Assembly (NCBI GenBank): GCA_963735495.1
Contig: CAVTLG010000012.1
Span: forward strand, 1 to 19,965
Source: CAVTLG01 sp963735495
GTDB lineage: Bacteria; Chloroflexota; Ktedonobacteria; Ktedonobacterales; Ktedonobacteraceae
DNA length: 19,965 bases
Direction of reading: 5' to 3'
Numbering within the stretch: position 1 is the stretch's first letter; each line of letters begins with the position of its first letter. A program made the position numbers and the translations under genes. Below are positions 1 to 7,073 of this stretch, one piece after another. Below the pieces are notes generated by a model. It did not search any database, had not been told where the DNA came from, and worked only from the letters and a program-made list of their open reading frames with translations.

Positions 1-462
1 TAGGAAGACGCCAACCTGGCAGTTCTCGACGGTGCCACTGGCACCGCAATACTGGTGGGCAACGCCAGCGGAGTGGTGGCCACGTTTGGGGTAGCCGCTC
101 TCATCGACGGCGAGAACGGGAAAGACAGAGGAAGGAGCGGCAGAAGGTGGGTGCAAGGTGTGGCAGACCAGACTGCGCAAGAGATCGCGCAGACCATCTT
201 CATCCCAGACGGAGCGGGAGAGCAAGCGTTGGATGCCGTAGGGATGGGCTTGGCGGGCCTGTTCAGCGATCTGCCAGCCATTCTTGCGAGGGATATCGCT
301 CAGGAGCGCCTGCAGATAGAGCAGAGCGTGGTGATGCACTTCTGGGCGGGCAAACAGAGGCCGCAGGCGCTCATGCAAGAGGAACAGGTTCATGGCCCAG
401 GAACCGATCAGACGCATCATGGGCTCCAATGGGTCGGATGTGGTATGCTCAAGATACTTCAT
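1..462 (-). CDS. IS701-family transposase, N-terminal part (runs off left edge)
   Basis: Reading the minus strand from the ATG at 462 gives 154 codons with no stop before base 1, so only the N-terminal third or so of the protein is present. A purine-rich AAAGGAG lies about 7 bases before the ATG. The protein has the look of IS701-type DDE transposases: an N-terminal helical part with ERLRPLFARPEV near residues 31-42 and DIPRKNGWQIAEQ near 56-68, then VDESGYPKRG at 119-128, where D120 is the expected first catalytic aspartate, followed by HQYCG at 136-140. The rest of the catalytic core lies outside the window. Transposase catalyses cut-and-paste movement of its own element. A long plus-strand ORF over the same bases is its antisense shadow. 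The family call rests on motif memory and is fairly firm; the exact IS is unknown. Confidence 0.8.
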   Translation of the reverse strand, partial: MKYLEHTTSDPLEPMMRLIGSWAMNLFLLHERLRPLFARPEVHHHALLYLQALLSDIPRKNGWQIAEQARQAHPYGIQRLLSRSVWDEDGLRDLLRSLVCHTLHPPSAAPSSVFPVLAVDESGYPKRGHHSAGVAHQYCGASGTVENCQVGVFL

Positions 463-720
463 GCCCTTCTCCTTTCACGAAAGACAGCTTTGAATGATAT
501 CTGTAGCATGTCACATCGGGATGAGAATGGCTGAAGTTTTGCTCTTCTGGGAAAACTCCCGGGAGTCTCTGGGATCGTGAAGGAAATGGACTCAAGAAGT
601 CCGATCCAGGGAAATGTCCCTGGAAAATGTCCCAGATTCAAAGTGCCACTGTAGTGTTAGCTCTTGTAAGAGGTCAACAAAGTTCCTTTGTCTAAAAGGG
701 AAAGGACCTATTCCCCAGAC
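463..720. other. Upstream end of the IS701-type element and spacer
   Basis: No gene is seen here. The stretch should contain the left-over terminus of the insertion sequence, but with the other end outside the window the terminal repeat cannot be defined. A short self-complementary AGGGAAATGTCCCT sits at 609-622 inside a repeated-looking block (607-636) that also has a degenerate copy at 4888-4915. Confidence 0.4.
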
Positions 721-749
721 TTGACACCTCTGCTTGAATTGGCTATCAT
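721..749 (+). promoter_or_regulatory. Sigma-70-type promoter for the SRPBCC gene
   Basis: A perfect TTGACA (721-726) is followed by a 17-base spacer and TATCAT (744-749), five of six matches to the -10 consensus. It points at the gene starting at 878 and would leave a leader of about 120 bases. A loose dyad, GTGAT at 775-779 and ATCAC about ten bases later, lies just past the expected transcription start and could be an operator, though this is speculative. Confidence 0.6.
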
Positions 750-877
750 TGTAATGAATGAAAATTCAACAATGTGATTGACTATTCGATCACCACAACG
801 CAAGACAAGAGTGCCTCTGAAGGATCTTGCCATCAACACCCCTGTCCGCGACATCTCTCGCGAGAAAGGAACAGCAC

Positions 878-1351
878 ATGGAATTTCCTCCTTTTCAGTC
901 AAGACAAGAGGTTGTGATTCATGCACCTCTCCAGGTCGTCTGGGATTTTAATCAAGACTTGACGAACATTGCAGAGTATCATCCGAGGGTCAAGAGGGTA
1001 GAGCTCATTGCAGGGCAACGTCAGAGAGGGAATGGGGTTGCCTATCGGTGCTACCTCACAGATGGGAAAAATACGTGTGTGGAGAAAGATCTCGAAGTGG
1101 TTCCCATGGAAAGGATCGTCACGGCTTTACCCGAAGATACCATGGGGATTACCAAATTGCTCCCAGATTATCTGGTTGAAGCGAGATTGACGCCTCTTGC
1201 TGAGCATGAGACAAAAGTGGAATTCAATCATTATTATTCAACGAAGTCTCTCAAGACAAAATTATTCACTCTCATCGCAAAAAGGAAGATTGCACGAGAC
1301 GCTCAAAATACTCTTGATGCCATGAAAAGAACGATTGAAAAAAATACGTAA
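878..1351 (+). CDS. SRPBCC (START-like/polyketide cyclase) family protein
   Basis: This 157-residue protein fits the SRPBCC fold, a helix-grip domain that binds hydrophobic ligands. The start at 878 is preferred over an upstream in-frame ATG at 827 because GAAAGGA lies seven bases before it. Typical signs are the opening beta strand with APLQVVWDFNQDL (residues 17-28), the following YHPRVKRVEL (34-43), and a long C-terminal helix (about 126-154). Length is normal for the single-domain family. There is no signal peptide or membrane segment, so it should be cytosolic. The ligand and any enzymatic role cannot be told from sequence: such proteins range from lipid carriers to aromatase/cyclases. 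It has its own promoter and is followed by a 445-base gap, so it is probably monocistronic. Confidence 0.75.
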   Translation: MEFPPFQSRQEVVIHAPLQVVWDFNQDLTNIAEYHPRVKRVELIAGQRQRGNGVAYRCYLTDGKNTCVEKDLEVVPMERIVTALPEDTMGITKLLPDYLVEARLTPLAEHETKVEFNHYYSTKSLKTKLFTLIAKRKIARDAQNTLDAMKRTIEKNT

Positions 1352-1463
1352 GCGCTTTCTCAGATGCTCATGACGGCCAGGTATTCCATCTGGATGATCC
1401 AGACCTATCGGCATCAAGGAGTCTGGGCCATGGAAAGAGAAAAAGTGGAACAATTGAGGACAT

Positions 1464-1489
1464 AAATATTACACTATTACATATTACAG
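1464..1489 (+). repeat. TATTACA repeat, left copy of perfect 26-bp inverted pair
   Basis: The 26 bases contain three TATTACA heptamers (1467-1473, 1475-1481, 1482-1488). The exact reverse complement occurs at 2834-2859, so the pair brackets the alpha/beta hydrolase gene. Bases just inside the two copies are also alike (GATGAAAG against GGTGAAGG). The stop codon of a 33-codon ORF (1364-1465), which I do not recognise, runs into the first bases of the repeat. Confidence 0.85.
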
Positions 1490-1514
1490 GGGGATGAAAG
1501 ATAGGAGTAGTGGG

Positions 1515-1634
1515 ATGATTACCGTGCTTGACCTGGCTAAGCAAGATATGCTACAGAACGGTGTTGCGAGTCGTGGTCAAGAGGTCTGTTTCTGGATGGA
1601 GTTTTTGGGTATGCTCTTGCTCTCCGCCCCATAG
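1515..1634 (+). CDS. Possible 39-residue small ORF in the hydrolase leader
   Basis: An ATG at 1515 preceded by GGAG at about eight bases opens 39 codons ending in TAG at 1632-1634. The C-terminal third is hydrophobic (FWMEFLGMLLLSAP). I do not recognise the product. It lies in the 445-base interval between the SRPBCC gene and the hydrolase, which otherwise contains the left TATTACA repeat and a candidate promoter. It may be a chance ORF; the good ribosome site is the only positive evidence. Confidence 0.2.
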   Translation: MITVLDLAKQDMLQNGVASRGQEVCFWMEFLGMLLLSAP

Positions 1635-1645
1635 CTTGCTACAAT
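1617..1645 (+). promoter_or_regulatory. Candidate promoter for the alpha/beta hydrolase gene
   Basis: TTGCTC (1617-1622), a 17-base spacer and TACAAT (1640-1645) make a reasonable sigma-70-like pair, about 150 bases before the hydrolase start. The -35 box is only four of six matches, so this is tentative. Confidence 0.3.
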
Positions 1646-1796
1646 AGCGGAAGTACGACCTCTTCACGCTGCAATGTGCCGTGCCTGATGTGTCCGCTGC
1701 GTCGATAGCCTTCTTTGACTGCCAGATCTCGCTGCTCATGCTGGATGAGTCGGACCATCGACGGCTGCGTTTTTCGTATGGTGAAAGGAATAGACC

Positions 1797-2756
1797 ATGA
1801 CGACCAGACCTCTTGTTGATCCTGAGCTTGTAGCTATGCTTGATCAGATCCCCGCCGTAGAACTGACTGCAGAAATCATAAAGCAGGTGCGAGCCGGGGA
1901 CCAGACAATGAGATCCCAAAAGCTGCCGAACCTCCCTGATATTGAGGTGACTGAGCGCTTTGTGCCTGGCCCAGAAGGAGCATCTGAGGTGCGGGTACTG
2001 GTCTACCTGCCGATCACGGTGGAGGGAGCAAGATCTACCTTGCTCTGGATACACGGGGGCGGATATATTATGGGGACTCCTGAGCAGGAAGATCTCATAC
2101 TCAAGAACATGGTGTCAGCTATTGGATGTGTGGCTGTTTCGGTAGACTACCGCGTGGCTCCTGAGACACGCCATCCTGGTCCAGTTGAGGATTGTTACGC
2201 CGCCTTGAAGTGGCTGCATACTCATGCGAGCGAACTCAGCGTCGATCCGACGCGCATCGCCATTGGGGGAAGTAGCGCGGGCGGAGGGTTGGCCGCTGCG
2301 CTTGGGTTGCTCGCTCGTGATCGAGGGGAGATTCCCCTGGCGTTCCAACTCATGATCGCTCCCATGCTCGATGATCGCACCTGTACGTTGGCAGAACCTC
2401 ATCCCTACACGGGAGAATTCATCTGGACACGTGAAGCCAATCGCTTTGGCTGGACCTCCCTGTTAGGTCAGGAACCAGGCTTGCCAGATGTTTCGCCCTA
2501 TGCGGCAGCGGCACGTGCTGAGCACTTAGAGGGTCTCCCTTCCACCTTCATCAGTGCCGGTGCCCTGGACCTATTTCTGGAAGAAGATCTGGAGTATGCT
2601 CGTCGCCTCACGCGAGCAGGAGTGCCAACGGAGTTCCATCTCTATCCCGAGGCCTACCACGGTTTCAGGATGGTCGCTGACGCACAGGTGACACAGACCG
2701 CCACGCGGGATCAGCTTGCAGCTTTGCAACGCGCCCTTGGTGATCCTAACCACTAA
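1797..2756 (+). CDS. Alpha/beta hydrolase, hormone-sensitive-lipase-like esterase
   Basis: The 319-residue product is a full-length carboxylesterase of the HSL (family IV, alpha/beta hydrolase 3) type, which cleaves ester bonds of small acyl or aryl esters. The oxyanion-hole motif HGGG is at residues 86-89, the nucleophile elbow GSSAGG at 158-163 gives catalytic Ser160, and the other triad members are expected at Asp258 (in GALDLF) and His288 (in YHGF). A GAAAGGA lies eight bases before the ATG. No signal peptide is present, so it is probably cytosolic. The gene stands alone between two perfect inverted copies of a 26-bp TATTACA repeat and converges on cas6. Its natural substrate is unknown. 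Nothing is truncated. Confidence 0.92.
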   Translation: MTTRPLVDPELVAMLDQIPAVELTAEIIKQVRAGDQTMRSQKLPNLPDIEVTERFVPGPEGASEVRVLVYLPITVEGARSTLLWIHGGGYIMGTPEQEDLILKNMVSAIGCVAVSVDYRVAPETRHPGPVEDCYAALKWLHTHASELSVDPTRIAIGGSSAGGGLAAALGLLARDRGEIPLAFQLMIAPMLDDRTCTLAEPHPYTGEFIWTREANRFGWTSLLGQEPGLPDVSPYAAAARAEHLEGLPSTFISAGALDLFLEEDLEYARRLTRAGVPTEFHLYPEAYHGFRMVADAQVTQTATRDQLAALQRALGDPNH

Positions 2757-2800
2757 ACATGCCTATTTTTCATGCTTGTGTGTCTCAAAACAGCACCAGG

Positions 2801-2831
2801 AGGTGAAGGATGTTCTCGCATTCCTTCACCT
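2801..2831 (+). terminator. Hairpin downstream of the hydrolase gene
   Basis: AGGTGAAGGA (2801-2810) and its exact complement TCCTTCACCT (2822-2831) make a 10-bp stem with an 11-base loop, 45 bases past the stop. No run of T follows on the plus strand, so it may slow or stabilise transcripts rather than act as a classical intrinsic terminator. It abuts the right TATTACA repeat. Confidence 0.4.
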
Positions 2832-2833
2832 CA

Positions 2834-2859
2834 CTGTAATATGTAATAGTGTAATATTT
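2834..2859 (-). repeat. TATTACA repeat, right copy of perfect 26-bp inverted pair
   Basis: This is the exact reverse complement of 1464-1489. A degenerate copy in the same orientation ends at about 2920, where TGTAATATTTG is shared, roughly 60 bases further on. Confidence 0.85.
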
Positions 2860-2955
2860 GAACAGCAATCAGCACGGTAAGCCGTCGTACAATGGTAACA
2901 TGCTAGCCGGTGTAATATTTGCAACCTGGCTTCTCAGGCTGTCCGATGCATAAAT

Positions 2956-2978
2956 TATTACACTATTACATATTACAG
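2956..2978 (+). repeat. TATTACA repeat, third copy
   Basis: Twenty-three bases identical to 1467-1489 and in the same orientation, so inverted relative to 2834-2859. An additional 8-bp inverted pair, GCAACCTG (2921-2928) and CAGGTTGC (2983-2990), lies around it, so the whole 2834-2990 stretch could fold into nested hairpins between the convergent hydrolase and cas6 genes. Confidence 0.8.
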
Positions 2979-3076
2979 CACACAGGTTGCGTACCCTGTG
3001 GAAAAACCTGGTTCCAGAAAAGGGGACATTGCGTGTGCAGTCTCACCAGCGTTTGGGAACCAGCAAGCATGACCCT

Positions 3077-4036
3077 TCAGGTTTTGAGGCGCGCCTGGCC
3101 CAGACCCATGGCCGTCTTATACCCCACGCCACTATAAAAGCTCAGGTGCGCCAGTAACAGCAGTTGTTGTCGTACTGTCAATGGCCTTTCTGTTGTGACC
3201 GCCGCATCGGGACCACGTAACTGGTAGGTACAGGTGCCGACAAAGCCGCGTTGCTGGTGCGTGGTAAAGATGAGGTGATGCGCCTTGAGATCATAGTCAA
3301 CAATGATCGCGCCATCCTCCTGGAGATACTGCTCAATGTCTTCCTTCTGCACCACGTGTGCCAGCTCGGGCGGTGCAATGTCCTCCCAGCGCCTGGCGAG
3401 ATTCAGAAAGACAAATTGTGGCAGTGGCAACATGACCTGATGGGCTCCATAGCCCGTCTTTGCATTGCCTCGGCTAAAGGTGGTCAATGAAGCGAATTCA
3501 AGCGTGCAAGAAGCGGTCTTGCCTGGATGGGCCTGCCGGGCTTTCTCGATCAGGGCATCGAGGGAGGTAAAGCCGGTCCAGCTAGCAGGCTCATCATGGG
3601 TGAGGATGACCTCTTCGAGCAGAAAGAGCTGTTTGCCGAGCTGGATAAAGGGTGGTGTGCTGCTATTGGTTGCGGAGAGATTGAACTGCGTCAACGCGTT
3701 GTGGAAGAGCGGGAAGAGTTCGCCCAACAAGAGAGTGATGCGTATCGTGTAGGTCTTCTGGGGATCGAGCGGCAAGTGGATGTTCTCGCGCTCGGCCTTG
3801 AACAGCGGTTGCATGGGTTGCGCGAAATGCAGGCTCGAACAGGTAAAGAGTCTGGACTTGTGTCCATCGTGCAGCCAGTTGGCGACATCAGGGGTCGTGC
3901 TACGTAACCATTTGAGAAAGGCCCCGTGGACCAGCTCCCCGGAAAAAGGCATCAGCGTGCCCTGCTGGAGAGGTCGCAATCGTAACAAGAGAGCATACAA
4001 CCGTGTGGGTGCAGTGGGCGAGCTGGTTATATCCAT
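3077..4036 (-). CDS. cas6: CRISPR-associated endoribonuclease Cas6 (orphan)
   Basis: The 319-residue product matches the Cas6 family, which cuts CRISPR precursor RNA within the repeats. The first RAMP domain shows GELVHGAFLKWL (residues 33-44) and the usual NWLHDG segment with a conserved histidine (His56). The C-terminal domain carries GFVGTCTYQLRG near 259 and ends in the hallmark glycine-rich loop SGVGYKTAMGLGQ (302-314). Length is normal or slightly long. No other cas gene and no repeat-spacer array is in the window, so it is an orphan here. Its start has only a weak AAAAG ribosome site. The catalytic residues of Cas6 vary between members and cannot be assigned. It converges on the hydrolase gene, and a TATTACA repeat lies about 100 bases past its stop. 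Confidence 0.87.
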   Translation of the reverse strand: MDITSSPTAPTRLYALLLRLRPLQQGTLMPFSGELVHGAFLKWLRSTTPDVANWLHDGHKSRLFTCSSLHFAQPMQPLFKAERENIHLPLDPQKTYTIRITLLLGELFPLFHNALTQFNLSATNSSTPPFIQLGKQLFLLEEVILTHDEPASWTGFTSLDALIEKARQAHPGKTASCTLEFASLTTFSRGNAKTGYGAHQVMLPLPQFVFLNLARRWEDIAPPELAHVVQKEDIEQYLQEDGAIIVDYDLKAHHLIFTTHQQRGFVGTCTYQLRGPDAAVTTERPLTVRQQLLLLAHLSFYSGVGYKTAMGLGQARLKT

Positions 4037-4119
4037 GGCAATATCATCTTTTCTTTTTTTGATTGAAAAACAGTTTTTCTCTCAGAAAGGTAATAAAGCG
4101 AGAGAAATTGCTCACATTG

Positions 4120-4135
4120 AGTATAATATCATACT
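4120..4135. promoter_or_regulatory. Near-palindrome in the AT-rich region before cas6
   Basis: AGTATAATATCATACT is a 16-bp dyad with a single mismatched pair per arm. It lies 84 bases upstream of the cas6 start, in the AT-rich intergenic stretch 4037-4377. A TTGACA on the minus strand (about 4150-4155) precedes it, but no -10 box stands at a good distance. The rest of the gap holds a GC-rich patch (about 4205-4260) with short hairpins and no recognisable gene. Confidence 0.3.
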
Positions 4136-4377
4136 TAAATATGCTATCCCCCATTGTCAACGGGGCTTTCCAATTCTAGCAAAGGAGGCAACGTTTCAGG
4201 AACCATGGGAAGCTCGCGTAGGGGCCGAGCGATCCCCCTCTACTCGCCGACCTGAGGAGTTATGGAGAAGATTGGCTATGGTGCTTTTTATACTTCTTTT
4301 AACTGTAAGATCGTAGAGATATTCGTTATCTCATGTACAGGGAAATAGCAATATTTATTGCGAAAAGCTTGCAGTAG

Positions 4378-4806
4378 AGCATCCCAGACCTCGTCGAGGA
4401 GCTCTTGCGCTTCGATTCTCCCTCGTTGGGGACCTTCCGGCAGACCAGGCAGGACGTGGAACTGGGAGGGCAGATCATCCCCAAAGTGGCCATGATCCAG
4501 GTGCTGCTGGCATCAGCCGATCACGACGAGGCCCTCTTCCCCGCAGCGGAAACCTTTGACCCGCAACGCGGGAAGGCCAATCGACATGTCGCCTTCGGCT
4601 ATGGCGCGCATTTCTGCCTGGGTGCCCCACTGGCGCGCCTGGAAACGCGCATCGCCCTGGAGCAACTGAGCCAGCGCCTGCCGTCCTTGCGCCTGGCTCC
4701 CGAGCAAGATATCAGCTATACGCCCAGTATAATATTCCGTGGAACCAAACAATTACTCGTTGAGTGGGATGCCTGGCTCCCACTCCCGAAGATGAATTCC
4801 TTCTAG
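4378..4806 (+). pseudogene. Cytochrome P450, C-terminal fragment
   Basis: The open frame from 4378 to the stop at 4806 encodes about 142 residues that match only the last third of a bacterial P450. It begins just before the K-helix ExxR motif (EELLRFDSP; E at 4399, R at 4408), continues through the DVELGGQIIP region, and contains the heme-ligand loop FGYGAHFCLGAPLARLE with the cysteine codon at 4615-4617. A working P450 needs around 400 residues, and the oxygen-binding I-helix is absent. A stop (4375-4377) immediately precedes the homology and no start with a ribosome site is present. It is therefore a 5'-truncated relic. Whether it once belonged with the asparagine synthetase downstream cannot be told. 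Confidence 0.85.
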
Positions 4807-4921
4807 TGAACAGCAATCGGAGAGGATACGATAATCCTCTCCTCCATTGATCATGGTGCGCAAGATACAGCCGTTCCTCTTCCAAGTCAGGAAATGTCCT
4901 CTAAAATGACAAAGACGGATT

Positions 4922-4951
4922 TTGCTATCCACCCGTTTTCTATGCGATAAT
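4922..4951 (+). promoter_or_regulatory. Candidate promoter for the asparagine synthetase gene
   Basis: TTGCTA (4922-4927) and GATAAT (4946-4951) with an 18-base spacer lie about 105 bases before the start at 5058. A nearby TTGACA at 4973-4978 has no -10 partner at the right distance. Confidence 0.35.
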
Positions 4952-5057
4952 GACATGGCACATTTTTCGCATTGACAATGTGCTACAGGACAGCGGTGTC
5001 TGCTAGCTTCATGCTCGTAGCATGGAGCACGCGGGAACAATAGGAAGGACATCATCT

Positions 5058-6899
5058 ATGTGCGGTATTACCGGATGGATTGACTGGGAAGAAGATGTGA
5101 GCGGCCAGGGGGTGGTGATTGAGACAATGATCGGGCGTTTGAGCCATCGCGGGCCAGATGCTCACGATACCTGGCTCTCGCCGCGCGCGGCGCTGGCGCA
5201 CCATCGTCTGAAGGTGATTGACCCGCAGCGCGGTGGGCAACCCATGACTTACCAGGCAGGCGAGTATACCTATGCCATCACCTATAATGGCGAGATGTAT
5301 AATTTCCAGGAACTGCGCCGAGAACTGGAGATTCGCGGCCACACGTTCCGTACGCAATCCGATACCGAGGTGATTCTACACGCCTACGTCGAGTGGGGCG
5401 AGGAATGCACCAGCCATTTTAATGGCATCTTTGCCATTGCGCTCTGGGATGAGAGTAAGCAGCAATTGTTTATGGCACGCGATCACCTGGGCGTTAAACC
5501 CCTGTTTTACGCCCAACGCGGTAGCGCACTGCTCTTCGCCTCAGAGATTAAAGCGCTCTTAGCACATCCCTCTGTTGAAGCCGAGGTGGATGCCGAAGGG
5601 CTGGCCGAGATTTTTCAAGCCGGTCCCATGCATACGCCCGGTTTTGCTGTCTACATCGGGATCAACGAACTTCGTCCCGGCGAGCAGATCGTTTTCACTC
5701 GTGAGCGCAAGCACGTCAGCCGCTACTGGTCGTTGCACAGCGCTCCACACACTGATGACGTGGAGACCACTGCGGAGCACCTGCGCGCACTGTTGGATGA
5801 TACGGTCAGGCGGCAGCTCATCGCCGATGTGCCTGTAGTCTCTATGCTCTCCGGCGGCCTGGACTCCAGCGGCCTGACTGCTCTGGCCGCCAGGGAATTT
5901 CAGCGCAGGCATCAGCAGCTTCACACCTATTCGGTCGATTTTGTTGAGAGTGAGAAGTACTTTACCAGTAGCGCCATGCAGGTTAGCCTGGATGAACCCT
6001 GGGTCAAACGCGTTTCCGAGCATGCCGGAACCCAGCACCATACGATTATGGTCGATAGCTCCGAACTGCTAGAGAACCTCCTGGTTCCCATGTACGCCCA
6101 CGACATGCCAGGGTTTGGACAAATGGAAACTTCGATTTACCTGCTCTTTAAAGCCATGAAGCAGGACGCTACGGTTGCGCTCTCAGGCAAATCCTCGGAT
6201 GAGGTCTTTGGAGGCTATGTCTGGTTCTTCAATGCAGAGGCGCGTGAAGCAGATACGTTCCCCTGGCTGACACTGTGGAGCAAACAACAGGCGAAAGGAC
6301 AACTTGCCCCCTGGTGGTCGTCTGAAGTCAGTGAAAAGATTCGACCACACGAGTACCTTAAGCGACGCTATCTGGAAGCACGGGCAGAGGTGCCAGTTCT
6401 GGAGGGCGAAGACGCATTTCATGCCAAGATGCGCGAGATCTTCTATATGAACCAGACCCGCTGGCTGCCACTTCTGCTGGATCGCAAGGATCGCATGAGC
6501 ATGGCGGTAGGCTTTGAGGTGCGCGTGCCTTTCTGTGATCATCGTCTGGTCGAGTACGCCTGGAATATTCCCTGGGAAATGAAAACGGTCGGAGATAGCG
6601 AAAAAGGCATTCTACGTCGTGCCTTCACCGATGTGCTACCAGATGATGTGCGTAATCGTAAGAAAAGCCCGTATCCTTCCACTCAGCATCCCCAGTATCG
6701 GCGAGGGGTCAGCAAGTGGTTGTTGCAAATTGTCAACGACGCCAACGCGCCACTGCGTCCATTCCTGAATGTACCAGCCGCGCAAGCATTGGCTACCGGC
6801 GGTGTACCCAACCTGCCAGGATCGCTGGCCGTCACCCCGATGGAGCAGCTCATCCAGATTAATGCCTGGCTGCAAGAATACCATATTCGCATTCGCTAA
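5058..6899 (+). CDS. asnB: Asparagine synthetase (glutamine-hydrolysing)
   Basis: The 613-residue enzyme makes asparagine from aspartate, glutamine and ATP. The start at 5058 is chosen because it exposes Cys2 after methionine removal, the glutaminase nucleophile (MCGITGW), and has AGGAAGGA upstream; the in-frame ATG at 5022 would bury it. Glutaminase motifs are RLSHRGPD (27-34), YNGEMYN (76-82) and SDTEV (101-105). The synthetase domain has the PP-loop SGGLDSS (265-271), SGKSSDEVFGGY (376-387, where SGEGADE-like is more common) and DRKDRMSM (475-482). Length fits the AsnB/AsnO group. It appears to be transcribed alone, and a 13-bp hairpin follows its stop. Related proteins also amidate peptides or natural products, so a biosynthetic role beside the P450 relic is possible but not shown. 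Confidence 0.93.
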   Translation: MCGITGWIDWEEDVSGQGVVIETMIGRLSHRGPDAHDTWLSPRAALAHHRLKVIDPQRGGQPMTYQAGEYTYAITYNGEMYNFQELRRELEIRGHTFRTQSDTEVILHAYVEWGEECTSHFNGIFAIALWDESKQQLFMARDHLGVKPLFYAQRGSALLFASEIKALLAHPSVEAEVDAEGLAEIFQAGPMHTPGFAVYIGINELRPGEQIVFTRERKHVSRYWSLHSAPHTDDVETTAEHLRALLDDTVRRQLIADVPVVSMLSGGLDSSGLTALAAREFQRRHQQLHTYSVDFVESEKYFTSSAMQVSLDEPWVKRVSEHAGTQHHTIMVDSSELLENLLVPMYAHDMPGFGQMETSIYLLFKAMKQDATVALSGKSSDEVFGGYVWFFNAEAREADTFPWLTLWSKQQAKGQLAPWWSSEVSEKIRPHEYLKRRYLEARAEVPVLEGEDAFHAKMREIFYMNQTRWLPLLLDRKDRMSMAVGFEVRVPFCDHRLVEYAWNIPWEMKTVGDSEKGILRRAFTDVLPDDVRNRKKSPYPSTQHPQYRRGVSKWLLQIVNDANAPLRPFLNVPAAQALATGGVPNLPGSLAVTPMEQLIQINAWLQEYHIRIR

Positions 6900-6917
6900 C
6901 GATGCAGGTCCTACTTA

Positions 6918-6952
6918 GCCTGGAACGAGCAACATACACGCTCGTTCCAGGC
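6918..6952 (+). terminator. Strong hairpin after asnB
   Basis: GCCTGGAACGAGC (6918-6930) pairs perfectly with GCTCGTTCCAGGC (6940-6952), a 13-bp stem with a 9-base loop, 18 bases past the asnB stop. No T-run follows, so it may need Rho or act in either direction. Confidence 0.6.
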
Positions 6953-7073
6953 ATTAAGTGAGAGTTGCTGATCCGCACTGCTCTGGGTCCTTATGAAGGA
7001 ACAATTATGGTAAGATCGGGAAGGCAATGGGCCATAATTTGAGCAAGTTCCTCCGGCGTTTGCTTGCAATCTG

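Noticed and set aside
55..534. 159-codon plus-strand ORF
   Set aside because: It is the antisense shadow of the IS701-type transposase, whose minus-strand frame carries the family motifs.
2834..2990. CRISPR array next to cas6
   Set aside because: The TATTACA copies differ in orientation and spacing and one is degenerate; there is no regular repeat-spacer pattern.
3251..3907. Plus-strand ORFs of 79-126 codons over cas6
   Set aside because: All overlap the well-supported cas6 gene on the other strand and show no family features.
4205..4260. Possible IS200/IS605 end or guide-RNA relic
   Set aside because: GC-rich with a 5-bp GCTCG/CGAGC hairpin, but there is no TnpA or TnpB sequence nearby and the folds are short.
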